Of a stretch of 64,000 nucleotides of DNA, positions 24,049 through 34,865 are shown piece after piece. Origin of the DNA: Cinnamomum chago (Eukaryota; Streptophyta; Magnoliopsida; Laurales; Lauraceae); the NCBI GenBank assembly GCA_038049695.1, contig CP142456.1, forward strand, positions 45,798,001-45,862,000, given 5' to 3'. Below the pieces are notes generated by a model. That model made no database searches. It was not told where the DNA came from and saw nothing but the letters and a program-made list of their open reading frames with translations. Position numbers and translations under genes: made by a program. How positions within the stretch are numbered: the first letter of the stretch is position 1; each line of letters opens with the position of its first letter.

Positions 24049-25818
24049 TGTTAGATAGTATGGTCTCAATACCAGTATATGATGAATAGATTGATTAATT
24101 TCTTTATTTATCAATATAATCATGCTTTCCTTTCATGAGATGAATGGTGATTTATTACTTAATGCACATGACCAATATATATGACATAATGGTTCATGAG
24201 ATGAACCGGGTCCCATTAGTATATTAGATGTGATATATGTATATGGATGAGATCCACATACGGGAGATATGTGTCACAAATATTATACTTAAAATATCTT
24301 CACAATCAGTGATGAGATTGGGCATCTCATCTGACAAGGTTGCAGCACTTTGATCACTATGAGATAGTGTGATTTGTCTCGATCATCAGAATGTAAGATT
24401 CTGGATTACAGTGCTGGTACATTTGATGTATTGAAGGACCATGAGAAGCACCTTATGAAATACTGTCTCGATTTAAGTACTGCTCTCATAATTCCCTAGC
24501 AATAGGCTCTCAATCCTGAGACATTGATGAACTCAAGTTTCTGTCTATTCATTTGCTTTGAGTCACCAATGAGTGAGGCCAACTGTAGGTCAACACCTCG
24601 GTGTCTTGGGTACGTGGTAGTAGGATTGTGGGCACATGCAATGATCAAGATGGAATCTATCTTCATTATCCCCTTGTGCCAATTAATGGATTTATCATTG
24701 GTAAGTGCGCACCCATTCCGATTAAGAGTTAATTGGATCTGTACCAAATGATCACTATAATTAATTGGGGGTCAAGGATAATAAGATGTGGATCTAAGAT
24801 TGGATGGGACAGATTTATTCCAATTGATCCATGGATAATGATAGAGGGGCCTACTTGTGGTAATTGGGAAGTTTAGGGTCTTCATTGAAATATATTCCTA
24901 AGACTGGAGTGCAATTGCATTTATATAGTGGAGTTATTTGCAATTAACTGTGGGCCCGGATTGCACATGAGATGTGGGTTTGCGTGTCCCAGTTGGATCC
25001 AGCTTTCTAAGGAATCCCTAGTGGTCCCCACGCTAGCCCAATATATTAGAAAGATACTAATTATAGTAGAACTCTAAAAAGGAAATAGAAAGTTACTATT
25101 TCTATTTGAAGTGAGACTTCTAATAGTGGTAATAGTGAGTTACTAATTATTAATGGAAGTAGGACTTCTATTTTAATTAGTAAAAGAGGAGGTTACTAAT
25201 CATATTTGAAGTAAGACTTCTAATTGTGATTTAGTAAGCAACTAATTGTAGTGGAAGTAAGACTTCTATTTCAATTAGTAAGAGGAGGTGGCTTCAATGC
25301 TGTAAAAGGAGAAGAAGAGAGCCTTGGACGTCCCTAATGTTACTCTATATAGGGATTCACGCCCAGCCCATTTAGGTGTGCAAGAGTTGCACTCCTCTCT
25401 TCCTCTCCCTCTTCTAGTTCTCTTCTAGTTTCCTTTAGGGTTTTTCTCTTGGAGATCCCACCATCTTCTTGAGAAAAGAGAATCTGATATGGGACATAGC
25501 GTGGAAGATCAAAGGGTGTTGGAGATCTTAATTTGATTAGTGAAGGTGTTAATCATCAAAGAAAGTGATCAACTTCTCCATTAGAGCACTACAAAGCTCC
25601 AAAGGTATAATTTACATCCTTGTATGTTGTGGATTTCATGGTTGCTTGTTTATGTGCTATTTTCTATCTTCTAGATAGGTTATATTGCTGTACATGGTTT
25701 ATGAGTATGAGGGATTGCTTCCTGGATTGGGTTTGTTGCCTTCTAGATAGTTGATCCCTGCATCAAGTGGGTCAAAAGTTTTTGAAACCCATCTGAATGG
25801 CCCACCTATTTTCCAACA
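24049..25818 (+). repeat. 5' LTR of copia A
   Basis: TGTTAGATAG to TTCCAACA, 1770 bp. Nearly identical to 30938-32707 and related to the solo LTR 4518-6279 and the copia B piece 7407-8347. Confidence 0.95.
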
Positions 25819-25820
25819 AT

Positions 25821-25833
25821 TGGTATCAGAGCC
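25821..25833 (+). other. Primer binding site of copia A
   Basis: TGGTATCAGAGCC, two bases after the 5' LTR. This is the widespread plant copia primer site complementary to the 3' end of initiator methionine tRNA. Confidence 0.95.
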
Positions 25834-26095
25834 ATACCTCATCTCTAATCATGTTAGATCAACAAGCTTGCTCCAATCTTTGCATGAGATGCGAAGAAGA
25901 TGAAGCAAGGGCTATGTAAGGATCAGTTATGATTTGGTTTGTTTATAACTTTATGTAGTAAATCCATGTTTGGATAGTCACAAAAGGGTTTAATTATGAT
26001 GGAAGGATGGTAGGATGCCGTTGAGAGCCTTCAAAAGTGTTTTGGGGGTGTTTGGACTCGAGTTAGAAAATCCCAAATTTTTGCCTTCGTCAGGC

Positions 26096-26173
26096 GGGTC
26101 GACCTGGCCTCGTGCTCGATCGACCGGGTGCCTGTAGGGTCGGTCGACCGAGCCCTCTAGCCAGTCGACCGGG
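26096..26173. repeat. Palindrome block, GGTCGACC type, in the copia A leader
   Basis: Four copies of a GTCGACC/CGATCGACCG-type palindrome lie in about 80 bp, about 280 bp after the primer site and about 1 kb before gag. The related copia B element has the same type of block at 54381-54461. Confidence 0.9.
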
Positions 26174-27219
26174 AACACAGGATCACTTCATTATGTCTGA
26201 GACGAAGAAGGAAAGCGATGTTGGACTCCTAATCAAAGAGTTTTGGAGTTGCCCAAAGAGTTTGAGGAATTCCAAAGTTTTGGAAAGTCTAGAAGTCCAA
26301 GAAGTCTATTCCGCTGGGGCCATGTGGAGGAGAGGACTAGTTTCTATTTTTTTAGCACTTTCTATTTATGGATGAATGCTTAATTTAGAATGTTTCCAAA
26401 TCTGATCCAAACATAGCAAGTTACTAAAATTGGTCAAATCAAATTAATTTTTGGAAAGAGTTCTAATTAGTGTTGATGACCCATGAGATGGACACATTGG
26501 TAACACTAATTTAGAAACTGGACTTTCCTTAAAATAACTTGACTTGGAACCAATCTTAGATCATCAGAATGTTGATGATTTGATGTTCATATGTATACAT
26601 GTGGGCCCTAATACCTTACAAAGAAATCCTCAATTCTAAAATATTAAGTGGGAGCGGGGCATTTATATTTAGAAATCCCCATGGTTTTCCACCATAGGTC
26701 CATTGTAAGGAAAGTATTAGCCTCGCGCCATCTTGAGAATGGTCGTTCCCCACGGAGGGCTTTTACTTGTCTGGTTACTAGATATGGGTCTCCTATGGAT
26801 AGTGTTGGTGAGACAGGGCGGGGGCCCACTCCCCAAGGAGGAGCTGCTCGCAACGGTTGTCATGCAATGCTAGTTGGTGGGTCACACTTAACCAAAATAA
26901 TGATGTAGTATCCCCAAGGATTTGCCTCATGTATTTTAGAAACCGAAGATAATCGGGAGTCATTCATTATTTGGTATGAGATACCTAGATAATATTGAAT
27001 GAAGGGGATCATGGAAAGTTAGTCTTAATCCTAATTTTGACCAACTTTGATCCGCACCAATCTAGGTGGTATTCGCACTCCCCAAGGAGGCATACCCCGG
27101 GGATTGGGACTCCGATGTATTCTGAATTTAGTGGTTATGAGGATTCCACATAAATTTGGTAGAATACTAAACCCTAATGTCATTTAAATTCATTAATTGA
27201 ATGTATGGTTATGTGCTAC

Positions 27220-30200
27220 AGTTTTTCAAGCATGAATTCAAATACTTTCAATCCACTTGCGACCATCCTCAACCAGAATAAGTTGATGGAATCCAACTTT
27301 ATAGACTGGAAAAGGACCCTGGATATTATCCTGACAGCTTCAGGATGCAGATATGTCCTTACCATACCCCCCTTCTTGAGCCTGAGCTTCATGCACCTCA
27401 GTATGAAAAGGACCTTTAAACCGAATGGACAAAAGACAATGTGGTAGCCAGATGTTTTACACAGGCATCCATGTCTAGTGTTTTACAGCACCAACATCAA
27501 TCCTATAAGTCAGCATACGTTATTATATCGAGCTTAAAGGAGATGTTTGCGGACCAGGTTAGACCTGAAGGCAAGCTGCTATGAAGGTGCTGATAAACAC
27601 TAAGATGACCGAGGGAACCCCAGTACAAAAACATTATTGAAAATGAGTCTCGCACTAAATGAGTTAGATGCACTGGGTGTTTCGATTGATAAAGAATCGC
27701 AAATCGACATGATCCTTCAGTCACTACCGGATTCTTTCAATCATTTCGAGATCAATTGTAATAAATTGGAAATGACTATAGCTGAGCTTTCTCGCCAGCT
27801 GGTAGTGACTGAGGAAATCATGAAGAAAGAGAAAGATTCCCTCATGACAGAAAAGTCATTTGCTAGGACCAAGCCGAAAGGCAAAGACCGAGATAGCAAG
27901 AAGAAATCAGTCATCAAGGGTCCTAAGGTGGAGAATGGTTCTACTAGTAGTATGGCCAAGGCTAAGGGTACGGGAGTAAAAGGAAAGTGTTTCCATTGTG
28001 GTAAGACAGGACATTGGAAAAGGAATTGTCCAGAATATATGTCTAAGAAGAAGACCTCAGGTATGATTGAGTCACTTATTTCTGAAGTTAGTTTTGCAAC
28101 TGGTACTTCAGAATCTTGGTGTATGGACTCCAGGGCAACTGATCACATATGTAATTCGTTGCAGGGGTTCAGGGAAACCAGGAGGTTCAGTGACGGAGAA
28201 ATCATTGTCAACCTAGGATATGATGCTAAGGCAGAGGATGTTTCAGTGGGAGTAATTACAGTATGTTTTACAAATCATAAATTGGTTTTGTCAGACACGT
28301 TATATGTACCGTCTTTATGGCAAAATTTAATTTTCAGTTTCTAGTTTGGTGAATAAGAGTTATTCTATTACTCTTGGTACTGAAATTGTCATAAAGAGAT
28401 ACGGTGCTTTTATGTATTCTGACAAGGTAATCAATGGAATTCATTTGTTAATCCCACAATGTATGAGATACATGATACTGAAACAATTAATAGGCCATCA
28501 TTAAAGAGAAGGTCACCTTCATCTAATCCAACAAAACTTTGGCACTTGAGGCTAGGTCATATAAACCTAAATAGGACTGACAGGCTAGTGAAAGATGGTA
28601 TCTTGCCTTCATTGGTGGTAGAACCAATGCCTGTCTGCGAGTCCTGTCTGGAAAGTAAAAATGACCAAAAGGCCATTTTTCATCAAAAGGCACTGCGGCC
28701 AAAGATTTGTTGGAATTAGTGTATACTGATGCGTGTGGACCCATTAATGTCAGAGTAGTGGGAGGATATATCTCCGCTGATTTTATGGGATACTTATCAG
28801 AAAATGAGATTTTATCCCAGTTGTCTGCTCCTGGTATGCCTCAACAGAACGGAGTAGCAGAAAGAAGGAACCAGACTCTTTTAGATATGATCAGGTCTAT
28901 ACTGAGTTTTTTAGGATTACCTATATCCTTTTAGGGATACACCTTGGATACTGCGATGTACATATTAAACCTCGTACCATCTAAGTCTATACCTAAGACT
29001 CCCCGGGAGTTGTGGATCGGGCGAAAGCCTAGTCTACAACATTTATACATTCAGGGTTGTCCGACACATGTGCTAAAGGTTAAGACGGATCAGTTGGAAG
29101 CGAAGTCGGAAGTATGCACATTTGTAGGATATCCTAAAGGAACTAAAGGTTGGTTATTCTATAATCCCAGAGAGCAGAAAGTGCTAGTGAGCACTAATGC
29201 GGTTTTTCTGGAGGAAGATTATATGATAGACCGGAAACCTTTAGAAAAGGTGATCTTGGAAGAAATTCAAGAGCAAACAATTCCAATCCTAGTATGACCG
29301 AACCTAAGGAAGAAACGCCCTTACCTAACCCAGTAATTACACCAGTGCCTTGTCATAGTGGGAGCATAGTCAGGCCCCCTGACAGGTTCTCGTTCTTGGG
29401 AGAGTCTTACGAGGCAGTCCCGGAAGAACCGGAACAAGATCCCTGTAACTATGATGAAGAGATTAATGACAAAGATTCGGGACGTTGGTAAGATGCTATG
29501 AAAGCTGAGATGGAGTCTATGTACTCTAATCAGGTCTGGACACTTATGGACTTGCGTGCCAATATCAACTTATTGGGTGCAAGTGAGTCTGCAAGAGAAA
29601 CAGAAGATCAAATGGAAGAGTTGAGACCTTTAAAGGTCAGGCTTGTTGCGAAAGGATATACTCAGAAAGAAGATATCGATTATGAGGAAACCTTCTCGCC
29701 GGTAGCCATGCTCAAGTCCATCAGGATACTCTTATCCATTGCGGCTCATCTCGATCATGAGATTTGGCAAATGGATGTCACGACGGCGTTTCTCAACGGC
29801 CATCTTGAGGAAGACATCTATATGATGCAGCCAGACGGTTTTATAGCTAAACAACCAAAAGCAAAGAGTTTGCAAGCTGCAGAAGTCCATTTATGGGCTG
29901 AAGCAGGTATCCCGAACCTAGAACATTCGTTTTGACTAAGTAATCAAGTCAGTTGATTTTTGTCAAAATCCGGATAAGTCATGGGTGTACATGAAAAGTA
30001 AAGGAAGCAGGGTAATTTTTCTAGTCGACGACATCCTTCTCCTAGAGAGTGGTATATGGATGTTGTCAACAGTAAAAGGTTTAGCTGGCTAAGACTTTTG
30101 ATATGAAGGACATGGGAGAAGCAGTCGCATCCTAGGGATCAAACTCCATTGAGACCGGATAAATAGGATGATAGGCTTATCCCAATATGCATACATAGAT

Positions 30201-30890
30201 AAGGTACTCGTACGGTTTGCTATGCAAGACTCCAAGAAGGGTATTACACCTTTCAGGCATGGAGTGCACCTTTCCAAGAATCAGTGTCCCAAGACACCTG
30301 AGGAAAAGGAACAGATGAGGTCGATACCATACGCTTCAGGTGTTGGTAGCCTCATGTATGCTATGCTATATACTATACCGGATATCTGTCATGCATTGGG
30401 CTTAGTCAGCAGATATCAGTCTAACCCAGGTCCTAACCATTGGACTGCAGTAAGATGTGTTCTCAAATCCTTGAGAAGGACTAGAGATTACATGTTGTTT
30501 TATGGCAATAATGAGTTGATTCCAGTCGGTTACACATATTCTGACTTCATGTCAGATAAGGATTCCAAGATATCAACTTCTGGGTATGTGTTTATGCTAT
30601 AGCTGCTTGAGAAGCAACTAATGAAGCAAATTGGCTCAAAAGATTCCTTAAGGAACTTGGAGTGGTATTTTTGGCAAGACAGCCGCTCACAGTTTACTGT
30701 GATAACAGCAGGGCAGTTGATAAGTCCAAGGAACCCAGGAGCCAAAAACATGTACAGAGGTAGTTACACATGGTCGGAGAGATTGTGCAGAGAGGTGATA
30801 CTGCTATCACCTAAATATACTCTGCAAACAATCTGGGAGATCCCTTTACTAAGCCTTTGACTACCAAAGTCTTTGAGCATGTAGATGGGA
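27220..30890 (+). pseudogene. Copia A gag-pol remnant
   Basis: In order: gag N-terminus (NPLATILNQNKLMESNF, IDWKRTLDIILTASG), from about 27222; the CCHC zinc knuckle CFHCGKTGHWKRNC, near 27988; an aspartic protease-like motif region (WCMDSRATDHIC), near 28118; GAG-pre-integrase (LWHLRLGHINLNR, CESCLESK), near 28540; and an integrase part (PQQNGVAERRNQT), near 28840. The reverse transcriptase (LVAKGYTQKEDIDYEETFSP, WQMDVTTAFLNGHLEEDIYM) is near 29640-29840, and an RNase H tail with STSGYVF is near 30575. This is the copia order with integrase before RT. Several parts are shorter than in working relatives and there are many breaks. Confidence 0.85.
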
Positions 30891-30926
30891 TGGGCATGAG
30901 ATGCAACCCTAACTGGCATTGAGCCC

Positions 30927-30937
30927 AAGTGGGAGAT
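30927..30937 (+). other. Polypurine tract of copia A
   Basis: AAGTGGGAGAT immediately precedes the 3' LTR TGTTAG. This is the typical plant copia polypurine tract. Confidence 0.9.
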
Positions 30938-32707
30938 TGTTAGATAGTATGGTCTCAATACCAGTATATGATGAATAGATTGATTAACTTCTTTATTTAT
31001 CAATATAATCATGCTTTCCTTTCATGAGATGAATGGTGATTTATTACTTAATGCACATGACCAATATATATGACATAATGGTTCATGAGATGAACCGGGT
31101 CCCATTAGTATATTAGATGTGATATATGTATATGGATGAGATCCACATACGGGAGATATGTGTCACAAATATTATACTTAAAATATCTTCACAATCAGTG
31201 ATGAGATTGGGCATCTCATCTGACAAGGTTGCAGCACTTTGATCACTATGAGATAGTGTGATTTGTCTCGATCATCAGAATGTAAGATTCTGGATTACAG
31301 TGCTGGTACATTTGATGTATTGAAGGACCATGAGAAGCACCTTATGAAATACTGTCTCGATTTAAGTACTGCTCTCATAATTCCCTAGCAATAGGCTCTC
31401 AATCCTGAGACATTGATGAACTCAAGTTTCTGTCTATTCATTTGCTTTGAGTCACCAATGAGTGAGGCCAACTGTAGGTCAACACCTCGGTGTCTTGGGT
31501 ACGTGGTAGTAGGATTGTGGGCACATGCAATGATCAAGATGGAATCTATCTTCATTATCCCCTTGTGCCAATTAATGGATTTATCATTGGTAAGTGCGCA
31601 CCCATTCCGATTAAGAGTTAATTGGATCTGTACCAAATGATCACTATAATTAATTGGGGGTCAAGGATAATAAGATGTGGATCTAAGATTGGATGGGACA
31701 GATTTATTCCAATTGATCCATGGATAATGATAGAGGGGCCTACTTGTGGTAATTGGGAAGTTTAGGGTCTTCATTGAAATATATTCCTAAGACTGGAGTG
31801 CAATTGCATTTATATAGTGGAGTTATTTGCAATTAACTGTGGGCCCGGATTGCACATGAGATGTGGGTTTGCGTGTCCCAGTTGGATCCAGCTTTCTAAG
31901 GAATCCCTAGTGGTCCCCACGCTAGCCCAATATATTAGAAAGATACTAATTATAGTAGAACTCTAAAAAGGAAATAGAAAGTTACTATTTCTATTTGAAG
32001 TGAGACTTCTAATAGTGGTAATAGTGAGTTACTAATTATTAATGGAAGTAGGACTTCTATTTTAATTAGTAAAAGAGGAGGTTACTAATCATATTTGAAG
32101 TAAGACTTCTAATTGTGATTTAGTAAGCAACTAATTGTAGTGGAAGTAAGACTTCTATTTCAATTAGTAAGAGGAGGTGGCTTCAATGCTGTAAAAGGAG
32201 AAGAAGAGAGCCTTGGACGTCCCTAATGTTACTCTATATAGGGATTCACGCCCAGCCCATTTAGGTGTGCAAGAGTTGCACTCCTCTCTTCCTCTCCCTC
32301 TTCTAGTTCTCTTCTAGTTTCCTTTAGGGTTTTTCTCTTGGAGATCCCACCATCTTCTTGAGAAAAGAGAATCTGATATGGGACATAGCGTGGAAGATCA
32401 AAGGGTGTTGGAGATCTTAATTTGATTAGTGAAGGTGTTCATCATCAAAGAAAGTGATCAACTTCTCCATTAGAGCACTACAAAGCTCCAAAGGTATAAT
32501 TTACATCCTTGTATGTTGTGGATTTCATGGTTGCTTGTTTATGTGCTATTTTCTATCTTCTAGATAGGTTATATTGCTGTACATGGTTTATGAGTATGAG
32601 GGATTGCATCCTGGATTGGGTTTGTTGCCTTCTAGATAGTTGATCCCTGCATCAAGTGGGTCAAAAGTTTTTGAAACCTATTTGATTGGCCCACCTATTT
32701 TCCAACT
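30938..32707 (+). repeat. 3' LTR of copia A
   Basis: 1770 bp, same length as the 5' LTR and about seven differences by eye, four of them clustered in the last 40 bp. Followed by the target duplication GCAAG and then the Ogre-like integrase remnant on the other strand. Confidence 0.95.
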
Positions 32708-32744
32708 GCAAGGAGGGTCATATTCCATAAGAAGTAGGGAAGGG

Positions 32745-33473
32745 TTAAACTGTGTACCTTTTCAGGTACATAGCGTTCCATGGATCGGGGAGCTCTTCCC
32801 CTTCTGCATTTACTAGTCTGTATGCATTTCTAGAATATACTTTTTTAATTACATAAGGGCCTTCCCAATTGGGTCGTAATTTACCTTTGGGATGCGGAAG
32901 CTGGGATGGAGTGATGTGTTTTAGCACAAAATCACCAACTTTGAATCTTCGTTCTTTGACATGCTTGTTGTAGGCTCTGGTAATCCGTTTCCGATACACT
33001 TGTGCATGCTCTGCTACCTTCATTCTTTTCTCATCGAGTAGGTCTAGCTGAAGTAGTAGTGATTCTCTCATCTGGTCTTCTGTTATATCTTCATTTAAAT
33101 GGACACGCAGTGACGGGTGAAGGACCTCGAGTGGAAAGACTGCTTATGTTTCGTAGGTTAAAGAGTATGGGCTTTCTCTTGTATGAGTTCTTATAAAAGT
33201 CCGGTACGCCCACAACGCTTCAACCAAACAGTCTGGCCAATCATTACCTTTGGCGGTTTGCACAGTCTTCTTGATGATCTTCAGTAAGCCCTTGTTGGTT
33301 GCTTCGACTTGACCATTGGCTTGGGTATAATATGGGGTTGAATGATGCAGTTCTATATCATATTTTGTGCACAACTCGTTCATTTGTTGAGATATAAATT
33401 GGGGGTCATTGTCTGTTATGAATACCTTAGGGATGCCAAACCTGGCTATTATATTCTTTTTAATGAATTTCAC
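32745..33473 (-). pseudogene. Ogre/Tat-like integrase remnant
   Basis: The minus strand encodes an integrase core segment (KKNIIARFGIPKVFITDND, YTQANGQVEATNKGLLKII, EALWAYRT) and a C-terminal segment (RRFKVGDFVLKHI, GKLRPNWEGPYVIKKV, LPDPWNAMYLKRY). The GKLRPNWEGPY and AYRT wording matches the Tat side of Ty3/gypsy and closely resembles the integrase end of the Tat element at 45135. It lies about 1.4 kb downstream (in minus sense) of the 995-codon frame. Broken fossil; no RT or gag was recognised beside it. Confidence 0.8.
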
Positions 33474-34865
33474 TACGGAGGTAGCTTTAATGTTGACATA
33501 TGCCTTAGTTGTTGTTATTAATATGAATGCCTCGGGCAGTTCTTAAATCTCCTAATGTTGTCAACCAAGCTACCCTCTTTAGTACCCACTAATTTAGAAA
33601 CATCCAATCATCATTAATAATTGTGGTTCATAGGGCAGTCCCAGTTTTGAAGTAATAGGTAAAATCTGCAATCGATCTCACTAATTCTACTCGTGACCTT
33701 TTCTAGTTGCGATTGTTCTACTAGAGGGATTTTCCACCGCTTTGGCTCGCCTATGCCTTTTATGATGATTAGACAATTGTGTTTTTATATTGTTTGTGCT
33801 TCTTTTTTTCTGTTTGCAGTTTTTATTTTTTTCGGTTTTTGGGGTTTTTTTATGGTTTTTTTTTTTTTGCATAATCCTACGTAGTAACTAATTCATTCGG
33901 GCTTGCTTGAATTTGCAACCCTTCATTGGCATGAAGCCTAGGGTCGGCCTAGCATGATTGTGATTTTCCATTGTGTGTGCTAGTGATGTGTTGCACATTT
34001 CGAATATTTTGACTATTCGAAAACGTGCACGTTTAAGACCTCTTGACCTACGTGTTTTTTATTAGTGAATATCTGGTCTGGGTCTTATCATTTTGCTCTC
34101 TTCGGAAACGAGAGCGTTGAAATGTTTTGGACCTCCGCCATTTGGGCTTTGGTCTGATGACAACATGTCTCACTTGTATTTTATTATGTTGTCTTCTTTG
34201 AAACCTGTGATTTGTTATTTATAGTTCAGGTCCTAAAATGATGTATTTAGTCCATAAGTTTTTATTCTGGTTCATCCGGAAATGAGACCGTTGAAATATT
34301 TTAGACCTCCACCATTTGGGCCTTGATCTCATATTAAAGAGTTTCATATGTGTCTCATTTTGTTGATTTCTTTGAGAATGTGGATATGACTTCGCTCGTT
34401 GATGCATTAAGATAATGCTCTTATATTTTGGACCTTTAGTTTTCTCTCGCCGAAAACGAGAGCGTTGAAATGTTTTGGGCCTCCGCCATTTGGGCCTCAG
34501 TCTTAAAGAGTTTGAACAATTAGGAGATTTGTGATCTTTGAATGATGATTCCCTATTTTTACTTGATGATCTTCGGTCTTTTGTTTTCCTAATTGTTCGA
34601 CCCTCATCTTTTGTGTGAACCGTATGATTTTTCCTTTCTCTTTGGGCTCTAGGTTTTGTTGTAGTGCATCTAGCTTCCTTAAATGTAGTTCGTCCATGTT
34701 TTGGAATGCGTGCTCTAAATTTTCTTTGTAACCTAGCAGACTTACATCGTGAAAGTCTTTGAGCAAGGGTGTAATCTTGAAGTTTTGGTTGTGTCACTAC
34801 TGGATGGTCATGTGGGATAAGAATTTCTTCAGTTGTGTGGATTTTTACATTGTTCTTTGGGACTA
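33474..34865 (-). other. Spacer between integrase remnant and the 995-codon frame
   Basis: Mostly unassigned. A T-rich low-complexity part lies at 33690-33880 and a three-unit repeat at 34078-34505. Short minus-strand frames at 34219-34797 (lysine/arginine/glutamine-rich) could be decayed gag or part of the upstream frame. I recognise no domain. Confidence 0.4.
34078..34505. repeat. Three diverged repeats, about 170-180 bp apart
   Basis: The sequence (A)ACGAGAGCGTTGAAATG, followed by TTTTGGACCTCCGCCATTTG-like text, recurs near 34105, 34283 and 34455, each with substitutions. The stretch between them is less conserved. Confidence 0.75.

Larger units (their letters stand above)
24049..32707 (+). 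mobile_element. Copia A, full-length Ty1/copia element, young
   Basis: An 8659-bp element flanked by the exact duplication GCAAG (24044-24048, 32708-32712). Both LTRs are 1770 bp and differ at about seven positions by eye (about 0.4%), so the insertion is recent on an evolutionary scale. A methionine-tRNA type primer site follows the left LTR and a polypurine tract precedes the right LTR. Long LTRs, total size and gag style suggest the Angela/Tork group; that placement is tentative. The coding region is broken in many places, so this copy cannot have supplied its own proteins in its present form. Confidence 0.92.

Noticed and set aside
24496-24751. Short frames on both strands repeated exactly at 31385-31640
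   Set aside because: Identical only because both lie in the two LTRs of copia A; no start context or domain.
25821-25833. tRNA-like sequence
   Set aside because: Only the 3'-end complement of a tRNA, i.e. a primer site; no cloverleaf found here or elsewhere in the window.
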